From positions 1,928,001 through 1,992,000 of the forward strand of contig JANJXV010000160.1 of the NCBI GenBank assembly GCA_024803745.1: a stretch of 64,000 bases of DNA, written 5' to 3'. How positions within the stretch are numbered: position 1 is the stretch's first letter; every line of letters starts with the position of its first letter. Below, piece by piece: positions 10,063 through 21,060 of the stretch. The notes beneath the pieces are model-generated. The model was not told the DNA's origin and ran no database searches. It saw only the letters and a program-made list of their open reading frames with translations. The position numbers were made by a program, and so were the translations under genes. Source of the DNA: Megascapheus bottae (taxonomy: Eukaryota > Chordata > Mammalia > Rodentia > Geomyidae).

Positions 10063-11049
10063 CCCCACAACCCCCACACACCTACACACACATACACAAA
10101 TACGATTCTTATGATAGGTCTGCAAAGTGTCTAGCCCACAGCATATGCTCAAGGAAATGGTGGGATCTTCTTTCCATACACCATGAACCTCTGGCATGAT
10201 CCCAAAATGACATATATCTTATTCCCAGACATGGGTGGGTCTGTGTTCCACTTTTTGATTGGATAGTGCTATGAAATTACATCACCTTTCAGTCCTCAGT
10301 TTTCTTCTCTGTTAGAAAACACTACTACTACTAATAATAATAGCACAACCTCCAGGAAGCAGACGTTGATGTTTTCCTGCCCCACATCCACTTTTTCTTC
10401 CTTTCTTCATGGCATCATGTAGCTCTTGGGACACCTTTCCTAAGTGGACTGACCCCACCCTCAGCTCCAAGAGTGACCTGCTTCAGGTAGAAGGAATTCC
10501 ATTCAGCTCATGGGCTCAAGGCTCACCATGGGGCATTATTTTGACCAATGAACACAAACAAGGGATTTCTGGGAAAAGTTTCACCCTCTCAACAGTCTCT
10601 TATTTCGGGATGTCATCTGGTCTGTATCCCCTAATGTTCAGGACTGCCACATACACTTGGTGGCTAGCCCATGGGTAAAGCCAACATGGGGCAAAACAAA
10701 AGAGTGACACTGAAACAAAATTGCAAACTCTGGGTCCTCTGATCCCCTGCATCAGACTACACAGAAGAAGGAATCTTGTCTGAGTTTCCTGTTCCAGATA
10801 GCAATAAATGACATCATCATTTGAAATATCTGAACTTGCCATTTCTGTCAAAAGCATCTGATCTCAGAGCATTCTCGATTATGAAGTGACACATACATCG
10901 TTCGTTTCCAGTCAACTGTTGTGCCCGGCAACTTCACTAACAAATGATTAGCTCTTGTCACAAATGTCTTCTTTTCTAGCCTCTTTTCTAGCCAGATCAC
11001 TGCTTGCAGTATTTGTTTTTCTTCAAATGGCAGCAATGATTTATAAAAA
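10063..11049. other. Unique sequence with a CA-rich start
   Basis: 10063-10100 is CA-rich. A short (CTA/ATA)n patch lies at 10320-10342. The rest is unique. The 89- and 85-codon overlapping frames at 10409-10857 are unrecognised. Confidence 0.4.
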
Positions 11050-11240
11050 TAGTAACATCCCATACTACTTATGGGCCAGACTCAATTTTATGTATACAGC
11101 ATATTGAATCTTCACAATAACCACGTAACATGGATATTATCATCACCTCCATGGCTAGAATGAGGCTCAGAGAGATCAAATGCTTTTTCCCTGAGGTCAC
11201 ACAAATGGTAAGTGACAGGGACTAAAGTTCACAGCAGAAA
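11050..11240 (-). mobile_element. MIR, antisense
   Basis: 'gaatcttcacaataacca', 'ggctcagagagatcaaatgc' and 'ggtcacacaaatggtaagtgac' occur in the order of a reversed MIR, including the conserved core. The degree of decay is normal for this ancient family. Confidence 0.75.
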
Positions 11241-13029
11241 GGAGAGGAAGATCACCAAGAAATTTAATCTACTCCACATCCCCCCCCAACCATGTAGAAA
11301 TTAAATCTAGTCCTTCTTCATCTCCCCTAGCAGCTAAGCAAAGTAGAAGGAAGAGAGGAGGAACTGCCATAAAAGTGAAGAGGGAAATGATGTGGCAGCC
11401 AGAGATGTGAGCGGGACATATCCTCTTACATGGGGACTCAATTGGCTACCTGCAAACTAGAGATGCGAAGCCACAGCTACGAGGCAAGATTATTGTCTGG
11501 TCTAAGGAAAACAATTCACATTCGATGTGTGGCCTGGAGCCTCAGAAAACTATGGGAGATGAATCATGATAGTACACGAGCCTTATTTTACCTTCCTCCC
11601 TGCTTACTGGTCACCTGCTTTGTCTCATTTAGTGATGACATGCAAACGAAGCAAGACCTGACAGATTGCCTGAATGCCAACCAAATTGGCACTTATCACT
11701 TCAATTTAAATCCCCTTTCCTAGCTCTCCCCACTGAGGAGTCTGATGATAATTCTCTTCTAGGTCTTCATTTCATAAGCAGGGCCAATTTGACTCATTAT
11801 CTCCCTGTCAGCACAAAGATAATGAAAACCAGATGTCATCACTGACTTATCCCTGGCTCAGAACACAATCTGGGATGGAGAGAGAAAGTGAAGGGTGAAT
11901 TCCCTGGTGGGCAAGCTGTTAACCTTGAAGACAAAATTCAAGGATTCTGAGACACGCCCAGCCCTCACTAAAGGCTGTCCATCTCTGGCAGCTCCTGGGC
12001 AATTCGGGTAAGGACCACGGAAGCCAGGACACAAACAGTACAGCCAAAAGAGCTTTGGATAAACAATATGATACGAGACACTATCAAATAACATATACAA
12101 CACACACACAAGGGTAAAAAAAATCAAGTGCATCATGGAAGGGGTTGGGGGGGGATTGTTTTTCTCCTATTAGCTTTGTTGATAAAATAAATAACTTTTG
12201 TTTTAAAGTGTGTTTGCTGTGCAAGTATCCTAAAGTTTCTTTCCATCTTTTGAGTTCAGGATTCTTCAAAGATGGCACATGATCTTGTCCGCTATGCAGA
12301 GTAAGGGAACAGTGCTAAAAAGTCATTAATATCTTTGAGGGAGTAGATTTAGCAGGCGCTTGAAATGGCCTTTCAAGAGCTTGCCTTTCTTCTGTTCCCT
12401 CTCTCCTCTGTCTCTGGCTCTGTTTGTCTAGCTCTCTCATCATCATCCTGTGGCAATACCTCAGGTGAGAAGACAACACTGCTGTTCTGACACTGAATGT
12501 CTTCATCCAGCCGAACATGCACCCAGGTCCCTGCCCTCCCCTCTTCCTCCCCCTGGCCAGAACACTTGATAGACCTCACAAAAGAAAAAAAAATGGTGTT
12601 ATTATTCAGCCGCTTGAAGTAGCCAGTCTCTTCCAAACCATTTCATCCGTCACATCTTCTCGACTGTCAGAAAAAGACATATTGCAAACAATAGCAATTG
12701 TGTCCTTTGTGAGGGGGGAAAAATAAAAGAATTGTAAAGGTCTGTCCATATCCATGGGAACCTTTGTTGTCAAGGGCACTGCATGTTTTGAGGCCTCCTA
12801 TCTCAGTGTTCCTGATGGGCTGCAGGGGAAAGGGTGGGCTCCAACATCACAGCTAGGTTCAGCGCAGAAGCAAGAGACAAGATGAAAAGGCCATCACAAA
12901 TGAGGGAGTCTGGCCCATTTCTCTGAGCTGTGGAGTGCCAACTACAGAAACATGGCAGACAGAAGTCATTCCTGAAGAAAATCACTACGGAAACTCTTGC
13001 ACTCGTTCAATTGGAGGGATCCATTCTCT
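11241..13029. other. Long unique stretch
   Basis: About 1.8 kb without a recognised repeat. The block 11690-11830 is rich in GATAAT/AATGA cores. C-run at 11280 and G-run at 12145. Open frames of 97, 92 and 88 codons cross it without known motifs. Confidence 0.4.
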
Positions 13030-13043
13030 CCACCAGATGGCAT
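13030..13043 (+). promoter_or_regulatory. CTCF-like binding motif
   Basis: CCACCAGATGGCAT matches the CTCF core CCASYAGRKGGCRS at 13 of 14 positions (only the last differs), judged by eye. CTCF sites of this quality often anchor chromatin loops. Occupancy cannot be inferred from sequence alone. Confidence 0.45.
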
Positions 13044-13484
13044 CTTTGGTTGTTTAAAGGGTGGCAAGCAGGATTCCACACAAAACTTTAATAACAATGC
13101 CTTTGTCCAGCAGCAATGAAAAGGGATTTTTTTTAATTTAAAGGGCTACTGGGTTAAGAAACTCACTTCCAGTGGGTTTGTTGCAATGGGGGAACTATGG
13201 CAGAACCTGGAAGTTGGTCTACCTGACGTCCTCATGGGCTTCTGAGATAACACTTGTTTAGAAGAAGGGAAGGCCTGGCAGCCAAAGCTTCAGCTCTGTT
13301 GATGTCAGGTTTTCATGTGGCAACAGATTTCCCCATGGCAGTTCAAGGCCATTCAAGTCTTATTTTCAATCCAGTCCTTTGATTTTATTTTTCTCATCGA
13401 TGCCCAGTGTATATGTCTGTAGCATGCTCATATGTGTGTGTGTATATTTCTGCACATATACACAAAGAATTCATGCATGTGTGT

Positions 13485-13486
<2 letters not shown>

Positions 13487-13525
<39 letters not shown>
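13487..13525. repeat. (CA)n microsatellite
   Basis: About 19 AC units, preceded by TG- and CA-rich sequence from about 13430. The overlapping 88-codon frames are translations of this repeat and not genes. Confidence 0.95.
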
Positions 13526-13528
<3 letters not shown>

Positions 13529-13798
13529 CCCTTGCACCAACAAGCACTCATAATGTTCCCCTCTCTTGTTCCTCCCACCTCTGTACACATCAGCCTAATT
13601 TATAACTTCCATTTCAAGGCTGGACAACTTTCTTTGGTTCCCTAAAGCTACCCAGGTGGCAGGTAAGAAATATCCAAGAATTTGAGTTCCTAAAAGCTGT
13701 TCTCAGCCACCAGGACAGTTGGGGACTGGGTTTATCAATAGCCCAGGAAGCAAAAAATCAATGGCAAAGTGACAATAAACAACTACACACACCTATCA

Positions 13799-13895
13799 AG
13801 CTGGCCAATCAGAGATACCTCTTCAAATGAGCTACAAATGATTGGCTTCAGGGAAGAACACGGGATATAAGCTGGACTAGTCAGACTTCTTTGTG
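13799..13895 (+). repeat. Ancient CCAAT/ATTGG repeat remnant
   Basis: 'ctggccaatcagagatacc', then 'atgattggcttcaggga', then 'gctggactagtcagac'. The same ordered pattern occurs at 29410-29500, and reversed at about 23860-23960 and 25405-25470. It looks like one old mammalian repeat family, which I cannot name with confidence. Confidence 0.4.
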
Positions 13896-14179
13896 GGTCT
13901 TCTAATTTGAATATAAGGAGTCGGGGTGGGGATTTCTTGCCAAACTGGTCAAATAGAAATTTGATGTAGCCAGTCATAGGGAGCCTGAATTAAGAGATAT
14001 AGAAAGACTCCCTGCCAATCCCCCCCAAAACTGTTCCTTCATCCCTCTTTCCTATATCCAGGTACTTCCTTTATGTACCTCTTTTTGCTTAAGCCTGTTT
14101 CAGATAGACTTGGTCACTTATAACTCCTGCAACCCCAGCAGGTCTTTCCAAGGAAAATGTTAAGCTTCTTTAGGCCGAA

Positions 14180-14657
14180 CCACAGCGTCCTGTGCCAACG
14201 TATCTTTGTCCCAATAGGATATATTTAGAATTAAAGGATGGAAATTTATTTTGGGTATGGCCTCCCAGATTTATGGAGGTTGAGAAGCCCCACAGCCAGC
14301 CACCTGCAAACTGGAGAATAAGACAAACCAGTGCCAAAATTCTGTCCATGTACAAAGAAAACAGCCCTTGTGTCCAAAAGCTGAATGTCCTCGACCAAGA
14401 AGAGAGAGAAAACAAAATCTCCCTTTCTTCCTTTTGTTCCTCTCCAGGGTCCCTCTGTGGACTGAATAATGTTCACCCGCATGCATGAGAAAGGGTCTTC
14501 TTAAGTCAGTCCACTGATTTAAACTGGAATTGCCTCTGGAAAAACGTCCATAGACACATGTGGGAAGGATGCCATCTCATCTGACTTGGCGTGCCTATGG
14601 CCAGTAAAATTGATAATGAAGTTGATTGTCATATGTTGAAAAGACCACAAAAACACA
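14180..14657 (-). mobile_element. Solo LTR of an ERVL-type endogenous retrovirus (MLT2-like), antisense
   Basis: Read on the minus strand, it begins with TGTG at 14657. It passes 'cagtggactgacttaagaag' and 'cattattcagtccacagagg', then 'ttctcaacctccataaat', an AATAAA polyadenylation signal (TTTATT on the plus strand, 14245-14250), and ends with a 'cctattggga' segment. This ordered set matches my memory of MLT2-type ERVL LTRs. No gag, pol or env remains beside it, so it is a solo LTR left by recombination. Ends are approximate, and no 5-base target duplication was confirmed. The 98- and 78-codon frames inside it are incidental. Confidence 0.65.
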
Positions 14658-15359
14658 GTGATCCACTAGCCAAACCTGGAAGAGATTGAAGCATGATGTA
14701 GCTGATGCCTAGAAGGAAGAGCTCGCTGTGTGGTAGATATTAGATTTGAGAATGGTGATGAGAAGAAATGAACCACGGGAAGATCCAGAATATTCCAGGA
14801 GAGAGCTTGGAGGAGCAGAAAGAAAGCATGGTGGCTAGACAAGGGAGAAAGGCGCAAGGGTCCACATCAACTGGCTACATTTAAGCTCTATAGGAATCGT
14901 TCTCCAGTTCTCAGGGTCTCCCCTATCCTGGACCTCAGTTTCCCCGTGCTTGTATCAAAAAAGTTAAACTAGACAAAGAATAAGCACAACGCTGGTTCTA
15001 TGGTTTGCATTTTCTGAAATCATAGGATTCAAATCCAGTTTCCCCCACTTAAGCCCTAAGAAAATACCCCCAGCATCATGTGTCACATTGCAAGCCCTGA
15101 GCGTGAGACGGTGAAAGACACAGCTTAAGCTAGGGGTTTTCAGTGTGTTCTCTCAGATATGCGGGTTTGTCTAAATGTAAACAAAGCAGTTTTTACAGGT
15201 AAGAGGCTAGATTTTTCTGACTCCAGGTTTTTCCAAGAATTTCAGATACACAAGGATGCTTGTAAAAAACAACTTCCTACCTGTGTTTTGAAAAGTACTC
15301 CCCTTTAAAAATAAAATGACAGGAAGTGCTCACTGTGAAGGTGTCGGGAGAAACTAGTT
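14658..15359. other. Unique sequence, nothing recognised
   Basis: Single-copy sequence with no recognised repeat or gene. Confidence 0.4.
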
Positions 15360-15412
15360 AATTATCTCTCCCTTTCTCTGTCTCTCTTTCCCTCTCCTCC
15401 CACCCTCTCTGA
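15360..15412. repeat. TC-rich low-complexity tract
   Basis: Imperfect ctct, cctt and tctg units on the plus strand. Confidence 0.7.
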
Positions 15413-16712
15413 GATAGGATCTTGCATCTTTACTATCATGACCAAATACATTCTGCTTACAAAGCATGATGACAAAGAAGCAAAGCAGAACGTATTTGGT
15501 CCAAGAAGTAATAGAAGACAAAGATAAAAATCAACTGAAGACCTCTGCCCCTCTTTTTCTCTCACACACACACACCTCAAATACTCCCCTCAGATAGACC
15601 CAAGCACAACAGATGTACAACTGCTAATGATGCTCACTAACACAAGCTTCTATTCAAAGGCTTTCAACCCAAGTATTGATGTGACACACCCCTGTTCACA
15701 CATGCGTACATATTCTTATGTGTCTGAGTACATCTGTGAAAAGCAAGCAAATCTACTCAGGTGCTTACGTATACATCCAAACGCAAAACTTACATGTGCC
15801 TGCCCTAAGGAGCTCACATACTCACAAATGCACACATGATACAAACAAACCTATAACTTAACAGCAAAGTTGTGATTTGCATGCATCTAGGCTTGCCCTT
15901 AAATCCTGAGATACACAGACATCTGAAGACATGAGACAGGCCCACATACGTGAATACATATTCAACTAGGGATGTAGACATACAATACACACAATCTCAC
16001 TACCTCCTGGTACACACAACACACAGACACAATCACTGTACCAGCATGCATGCGTGTGCACACACACACACAAGTTCATATTGCTTCCTGAATGACCTAA
16101 ACAACAGAAATATAATTATTAAAAGGTTAGGCATGCATTTTGCTTCTGCTTTGTGGCTTTTTTTTTGCTCTTAAATAGAAAAATCAATCATATCAAAGCG
16201 AGGGAAGTAGTAATAAAATAAGATGCAGGCTCCTTGAAACTAAAGGCCTGGTGTCCATGTCTGTGAAGAAAAGGAGGCTGAGGTCGGGTTCTACCGGGAA
16301 CTAACTGGCTGGGGGATGGGAGGGTTTCATCAATTTCTGGCCAGAGGGAGTCATTCGGTCCCACACCTTCATATTAATTGCATCTCACATTTGTGATTCC
16401 TTTTAACTTTTGGGAGGAGTGGAGGGGTGGAAGACTCTCTTTCAAGTCTGCATTCCCTTTGGATTCTCCCATCTCACACAGGGGTGAGGGGTGCAGTTGA
16501 AGAGGTCTGTGGTAGTACGTGCCTATCTGCAGTCTAAGACCTGCCGTACTGGGCTCCCTTCATTCCTTCACCCCCCAAACAACCCACATACTCCAAGAAG
16601 ACATTTTGATTGACTCAGAAAATGGGTTGCAATTTGACCCAATGAGATGAGCAGCAACTAACTGCTTACAGGAAGTGGGCTTTCTTGCTCTATGGGTAGC
16701 TCTGCCATAGTG
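15413..16712. other. Unique sequence with scattered CA-rich patches
   Basis: CA-rich low-complexity patches appear at 15560-15575 and 15980-16075, with degenerate acacaca and cacacac units. Otherwise no repeat or gene is recognised. The 70- and 74-codon frames here mostly translate the CA-rich patches. Confidence 0.4.
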
Positions 16713-16872
16713 TGAAGCCAGTCTGGGCAGGAGTGAGACTCTTACCTCAGATTAACCACCAAAAAAAAAAAGCCAAAAGTGGAGATGTGGATCGAGTGGT
16801 AGAGTGCCAGGCTTCAGAAAAAAAAAAAGTTCAAGGACAGCACCCAGGCTCTCAATTCAAGCCTCAGGTCCA
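16713..16872 (+). mobile_element. 7SL/B1-headed Geo SINE, head truncated
   Basis: It starts inside the head ('gaagccagtctgggcagg'), then the linker 'gactcttacctcagattaacc' and a right half with two A-runs. It ends 'tcaagcctcaggtccagcatg' and passes straight into a CA microsatellite. Confidence 0.75.
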
Positions 16873-16886
16873 GCATGTATGCATGT

Positions 16887-16934
<48 letters not shown>
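16873..16934. repeat. (CA)n microsatellite at a SINE 3' end
   Basis: A 'gtatgcatgtacat' lead-in is followed by an uninterrupted CA run from about 16890 to 16934. It sits exactly between the 16713 SINE and the next IDL-Geo copy. Confidence 0.95.
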
Positions 16935-16936
<2 letters not shown>

Positions 16937-16941
16937 AGTGA

Positions 16942-17150
16942 AACATTTTTTTTTTGCCAGCCCTGGGCTTGAGCTCAGGGCCTGAGCACTGTCCTTGGAC
17001 TTTCTCAAGGCTAGAGCTCTACCACTTGAGCCTCAGCACCACTTCCGGCTTTTTTTCTATGTATGTGGTACCGAGGAATTGAACCCGGGTCTTCATGCAT
17101 GCTAGGCAAGCACTTTAACCACTAGGCCAAACTCCCAGCCCAACATTTTT
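16942..17150 (-). mobile_element. IDL-Geo dimeric SINE, antisense
   Basis: The element is about 16951-17141. It has the full Geo right half ('ctcaaggctagagctctacc') and tRNA-like left half ('gaattgaacccgggtcttca', box B). A 9-base duplication AACATTTTT flanks it (16942-16950 and 17142-17150). It is nearly identical in layout to the 7697 copy and shares the 'gcactttaaccac' (reversed gtggttaaagtgc) subfamily mark. Confidence 0.9.
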
Positions 17151-17635
17151 AATTCTCTATTTTTATACAAAATAAACTTTTAATTCAGTAGAAGCTATAT
17201 TTTAAATTCTGAGTGTAGGTCTCTTTCCTTGATGATGAACATACAGAGGGGTGTTGTCCCACATGTGAGTTCTTGGCCATGTTATCAGAGGGTAAAGAAA
17301 CAATTCGATAAGCACTTTATCCTTAAACTATCACATCTAGTGCATTACACACATTTCCCATGGATGATACTTGCAACCTCCCATGGGTTGGTGGAGACAT
17401 CATTCCATCTTGAATCTCGGAGCGCTTGTAAAATCTCTCTTGCAGTTAAAGCAACCTGAATTGGGTTTTCAACTCCCTCCAGGCATCAGATATCGGATAT
17501 GAAATTGGTATTAACTCTGAACTAGGTTGAAAATTTCCTTTTGAAACTTTCAAAAGAGAAGGAGATGCAAACTTGAAAACCCAGGTTTTTTTTTCACTGC
17601 CTCACCCTTAAGCAATCCCAACCAGTTGGCTAGTG
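17151..17635. other. Unique sequence, nothing recognised
   Basis: Single-copy, AT-moderate sequence. No recognised repeat or gene. Confidence 0.4.
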
Positions 17636-17700
17636 TTCGTTGTCATTTTACAGATGAGGAAACTGAGGCTCAGGAAGGTAGTTAGTAGAGGAAGCCACAA
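17636..17700 (-). mobile_element. MIR core fragment, antisense
   Basis: 'cattttacagatgaggaaac' followed by 'tgaggctcaggaaggtagtt' is the highly recognisable reversed MIR core. Only the core survives. Confidence 0.75.
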
Positions 17701-18240
17701 CTTCTACCTCATTTTAATTCTAAAAAGGCATGATTTTCTTTTTTACCTTACTGTACCGGAGTCCATAAACAAACACCACACACCACAAGAAATGTGGAAT
17801 TCAGACAATAAGGAAGCGAACCAGAGGTGAAACCAAAGGCTCTCCTCTCTCACTGACTTCAACACACTGAACTCTCATGCTCCCTGAACCTTCTGGAGAC
17901 TCCAGCCCATGCATGACCTCTTCCAGGCCAACTCCTTAACCTGAAGACCGCTCTTGAGGAATTGTGTGCTTCGTTTTGATGGGGGTACCCTCACTTGGTT
18001 CCTGGGGACATGGATGATAAGGAGATACAAATGCACCGATTTCAAATTCCAGCCCTCCCTCCTCCCCAGATCTCTCACCTTGCTTCACAGATGTTTACAA
18101 GATGCTGGACTAGTACAGAGTGGCAAGGGGTGGGGTGTGCCTCACCAGCTGCTGCTCACATAGGACATTTTTTTATTCCATAGAGAAATGCATTTAGGGG
18201 GTATATGAAGGGCCCTTCAAGTAATCTACATATACTAAGG
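17701..18240. other. Unique sequence, nothing recognised
   Basis: No repeat or gene recognised. Overlapping 60-70-codon frames at 17875-18183 have no known motif. Confidence 0.4.
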
Positions 18241-18303
18241 GGTATGAGTGTGCGTGCATGCGTGTGTGTGCGTGCATGCGTGTGTGTGTATACACGAGTG
18301 TGT
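18241..18303. repeat. Alternating (TG)(CG)n tract, Z-DNA prone
   Basis: gtgcgtgcatgcgtgtgtgtg-type units give about 60 bases of near-perfect alternating purine and pyrimidine with several GC/CG steps, the kind of sequence that can adopt Z-DNA. Confidence 0.8.
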
Positions 18304-18689
18304 CATGGGGGTGGAAACTAATAGCAATAGAACATCTGGAGCCCTCAAAATGGTATTCTTGTTCTTAGTTATTTATTTGCCTCACAGTTGCTAGCTAGGT
18401 ACTCAACTGCTGGGGTCATGCGTGCCTCCAGCTCATTCATGTGCTGGTTACTGGTCAACATAGGGTCCTACATTAAGTCAGGGGCCTGCCCAAGTTGTGA
18501 TACTCCACTGTGCACTTGCCTAGGGTCCCTGGCGATGAGAGGAAGTATCATACCCAGCTACAGTGCTGAATAAGTGAGTGAATGAATGAATGAATCTCTA
18601 CTGATGCTCAATGAAGGAAAACTGATGGTTTTAAAGCAAACCTAAATGGCTCAAATGGGGGTGCCAAATGTGTGCCACTGACTGAGATA
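18304..18689. other. Unique sequence ending in a (GAAT)n patch
   Basis: Nothing recognised until a short (GAAT)n run at about 18571-18596. Confidence 0.4.
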
Positions 18690-18787
18690 CTCAGGAACTC
18701 TTTCCAATCTGGCTGGCCTTTTATAGCAATTTCCTGATCCCCGCCTCTTAAGTAGCTAAATTTACAGGCATGAGCCATGCCCATCTC
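18690..18787 (-). mobile_element. 7SL/B1-like head fragment, antisense
   Basis: 'ctggctggccttttatagc', 'cctcttaagtagctaaattt' and 'acaggcatgagccatgccc' correspond to a reversed B1-like head. The right half is missing. Confidence 0.6.
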
Positions 18788-19284
18788 AAAATGGTGTTCT
18801 TAGTGTGTGATTGAGCCTAAGAAGACATCCAGGAAATAGCAAGGCTGAGATAATGTGGGCAGATAAAGGGGTTCAAGCGAGGGTCCCAATTCCCCAAGGC
18901 CAGGTACACTTACCAAAATACGATTCCAATAAAGGAGGATATTTGATTCCAACAAAAAAATTGCCTTTGCTGTTCAGTGAGGTAAAACTGATTCTTTTAA
19001 ACTGAAGTGGCTAGACGTGGGCTGCATCGTCAGCCCTTTGCCTTTGCCTTTATTCATTCATCATTCACTTATTCAGAAACTTTTTTTTCCTGTACGTTAA
19101 ATCTGTTCCTAGGAATAGAGACAAACTGCTAGCCCTGTAGCCATGTAATGATTTGGAATGTTTGCAATGGTTTCAAATCATTTCATTGGGATTTTTATAA
19201 GCCAGGGAAGCTGTGTTCCAATGTCTAAAAAAGTAGGCAACAAAATCACATCGCATGAATTTTAAAAGTTATTCCACCACTCAT
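18788..19284. other. Unique sequence, nothing recognised
   Basis: Single-copy. There is a short cctttg/cattcatt patch at 19035-19075. Confidence 0.4.
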
Positions 19285-19440
19285 TCACAAAGAGCCTCCA
19301 TTTCCACATCTGCTAAGCAAGCAAATGAAAATTCCCCAGGGTGGTAGTAAGGATTAAATAGTAAACAACAACCATTCAGTGTTAGCAGTGTGCTTAGTTA
19401 TAATAAGTACTTAACTTTTAGTTATTACTACCCACTAGAA
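19285..19440 (+). mobile_element. Probable MIR
   Basis: 'gcctccatttccacatctgc', 'gtaaggattaaatagtaaac' and 'gtgtgcttagttataataag' follow the order of a forward MIR 3' half. Confidence 0.6.
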
Positions 19441-19735
19441 TATTCTACCTGAATACAAGTTGCTTCTCAGCACTTGGTCTAGAGTGACAAATGTTAGTCC
19501 TAACTCTCAAATACAAGCTCTTTATTTTCTAATGAGGAGCTTTGCTAAAAGAAAAAATAAAATGAAAAGAAATCCCATGGAAGGAAAAGTAACGGTTCTT
19601 CATTTAAATCTAGGAAAGCTTGATTAAGTCTCTTATAAGGCAGGAAAACAAAGGGCACATGAGGATGAATAAGAATAAACCCAAAATGGCACATATTTTC
19701 TCTAGATCTTCATAGATGGATATGAGAAACTGCTA

Positions 19736-19956
19736 AGGACTGAGGCATTTTTATTTATTTATTTTTTTATTGTAATTAGTAAAAGGGTTACATGATATTT
19801 GCCAGATAGAAGGTGCATTAATTCACATACATTGATACCCTTTCACATGTCTTGGTACCCATTTCTCTCCCCCCCCCACACCCCCTACCCGTCTTGGTTT
19901 TCCCCCCTTCCCTATCAAATTTCAAATATCCAAATACAAATAGGACTGAGGCATTT
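19736..19956 (-). mobile_element. 5'-truncated L1 (3' UTR only), antisense, with perfect target duplication
   Basis: The element is about 19751-19941. It starts with a T-rich stretch (reversed A-tail). It then matches, nearly base for base, the L1 3' UTR at 49573-49750 ('gccagatagaaggtgcatta', 'cacatacattgataccc'). The 15-base duplication AGGACTGAGGCATTT lies at 19736-19750 and 19942-19956 without mismatch. It marks insertion by target-primed reverse transcription that copied only about 190 bases. Confidence 0.92.
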
Positions 19957-20239
19957 ACACATAGACTAGAGCTTGAGACCCTTAGGGGAGGAACCCTAAG
20001 GTGTAACTTCTCTGAACACTATAGACACTTATTGAAATACTATTTAAGGAAATGGAAACATGTTGTTGATATTGGTAGTGGTGGTACTGGTATTTGATTT
20101 TACTTTCATTTTTTTCTGGGGGGAGTAGAGAGGGATTGTAAAAAGGGAGAGAGAGAGAATGAGCAAATCCAACTATACTATTCAGTATACACTATGCGGA
20201 AAATGACCTATGAACTAGTGGGTGGGGATGGCAGGGGGA
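19957..20239. other. Short unique stretch
   Basis: A GGTAGT/GGTACT patch lies near 20080. Otherwise nothing is recognised. Confidence 0.4.
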
Positions 20240-20397
20240 AACTGAGGAAAGGGGAGGAAAGGGAAGGGAAGGGAAGGGAAGGGAAGAGAAGGGAAGGGAA
20301 GGGAAAGGAAGGGAAAGGAAAGGAAAGGAAAGGAAAGGAAAGGAAAGGAAAGGAAAGAAAAGGAAAGGAAAGAAAAGGAAAGGGAAGGAAAGGAAAG
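20240..20397. repeat. (GGAAA/GGGAA)n polypurine array
   Basis: About 155 bases of almost pure purine on the plus strand, changing from gggaa units on the left to ggaaa units on the right. Mirror-symmetric purine tracts of this size can form triplex (H-DNA). It ends exactly where an IDL-Geo copy begins. The frames of 69-85 codons here are repeat translations. Confidence 0.95.
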
Positions 20398-20580
20398 GGC
20401 TGAGAATGTGGCCTGGTGGTAGAGTGCTGGCCTAACATGCACGAAACCCTGGGTTTGATAACTCAGTACCACATCAACGGAAAAAGCCAGATGTTACTTT
20501 GTGGCTGCAGTGGTAACCTTGAGCACAAAGAGTCTCAAGGCCCAGGTCCTGAGTTCAAACCCAAGGACAGTCCCACAACT
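20398..20580 (+). mobile_element. IDL-Geo dimeric SINE (older copy)
   Basis: 'gggctgagaatgtggcctgg' starts the tRNA-like left half. Box B-like GGTTTGATAACTC is decayed. The right half contains 'cttgagcacaaagagtctc' and ends 'gagttcaaacccaagga'. It keeps the older 'ttgagca' right-half state, unlike the young copies ('ttgagaaagtcc'). Confidence 0.8.
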
Positions 20581-21060
20581 ACTACTTGGCCACCGGGGTT
20601 AAGTTTTGAACACCACCTGACTCCAGAGTTTTGTGTTCCACCCTGGGCACCAATTCTTCGAATCTTAATTAAATGGTTGTAAATCTGTCAGGGAAGCAAA
20701 TCACGTGGCCTTCGGCACAATGCCGAAACGACACCTGACACATAGTAGATGTCTAAGACACAATGAATGAGTGAATGAATGAAATACAGACTCCACGAGT
20801 ACTTCTTCCTCCTCCTCTACGACCTCTAAGGAAGTAGTGAGGCTTGGATTCTCATGCCTTCTCTTTGAATCTGAATTTTCTTTTGTTCTTTGCATCCAAT
20901 CTGTCCAAATGACATGCAAGCGTGGCTCCGTCCGTGAAGAATTCAGATCCTTAGATTTTAAAACAAACACTGTCTCCCCTAAATCACTGCCATGGATTTG
21001 CCTGGGAAAGCGTGTGTCAGAGGGGTCCTTTGCCCCCTTTGTGACCGCTACGGCCATGAG
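20581..21060. other. Unique sequence with a (GAAT)n patch
   Basis: A short aatgaatgagtgaatgaatg patch lies at 20762-20782. Otherwise no repeat is recognised. A 118-codon minus-strand frame (20701-21057) has no known motif. Confidence 0.4.

Noticed and set aside
16316..16335. ggccagagggagtc resembling a CTCF site
   Set aside because: The conserved C after GG is replaced by A and the upstream half does not fit.
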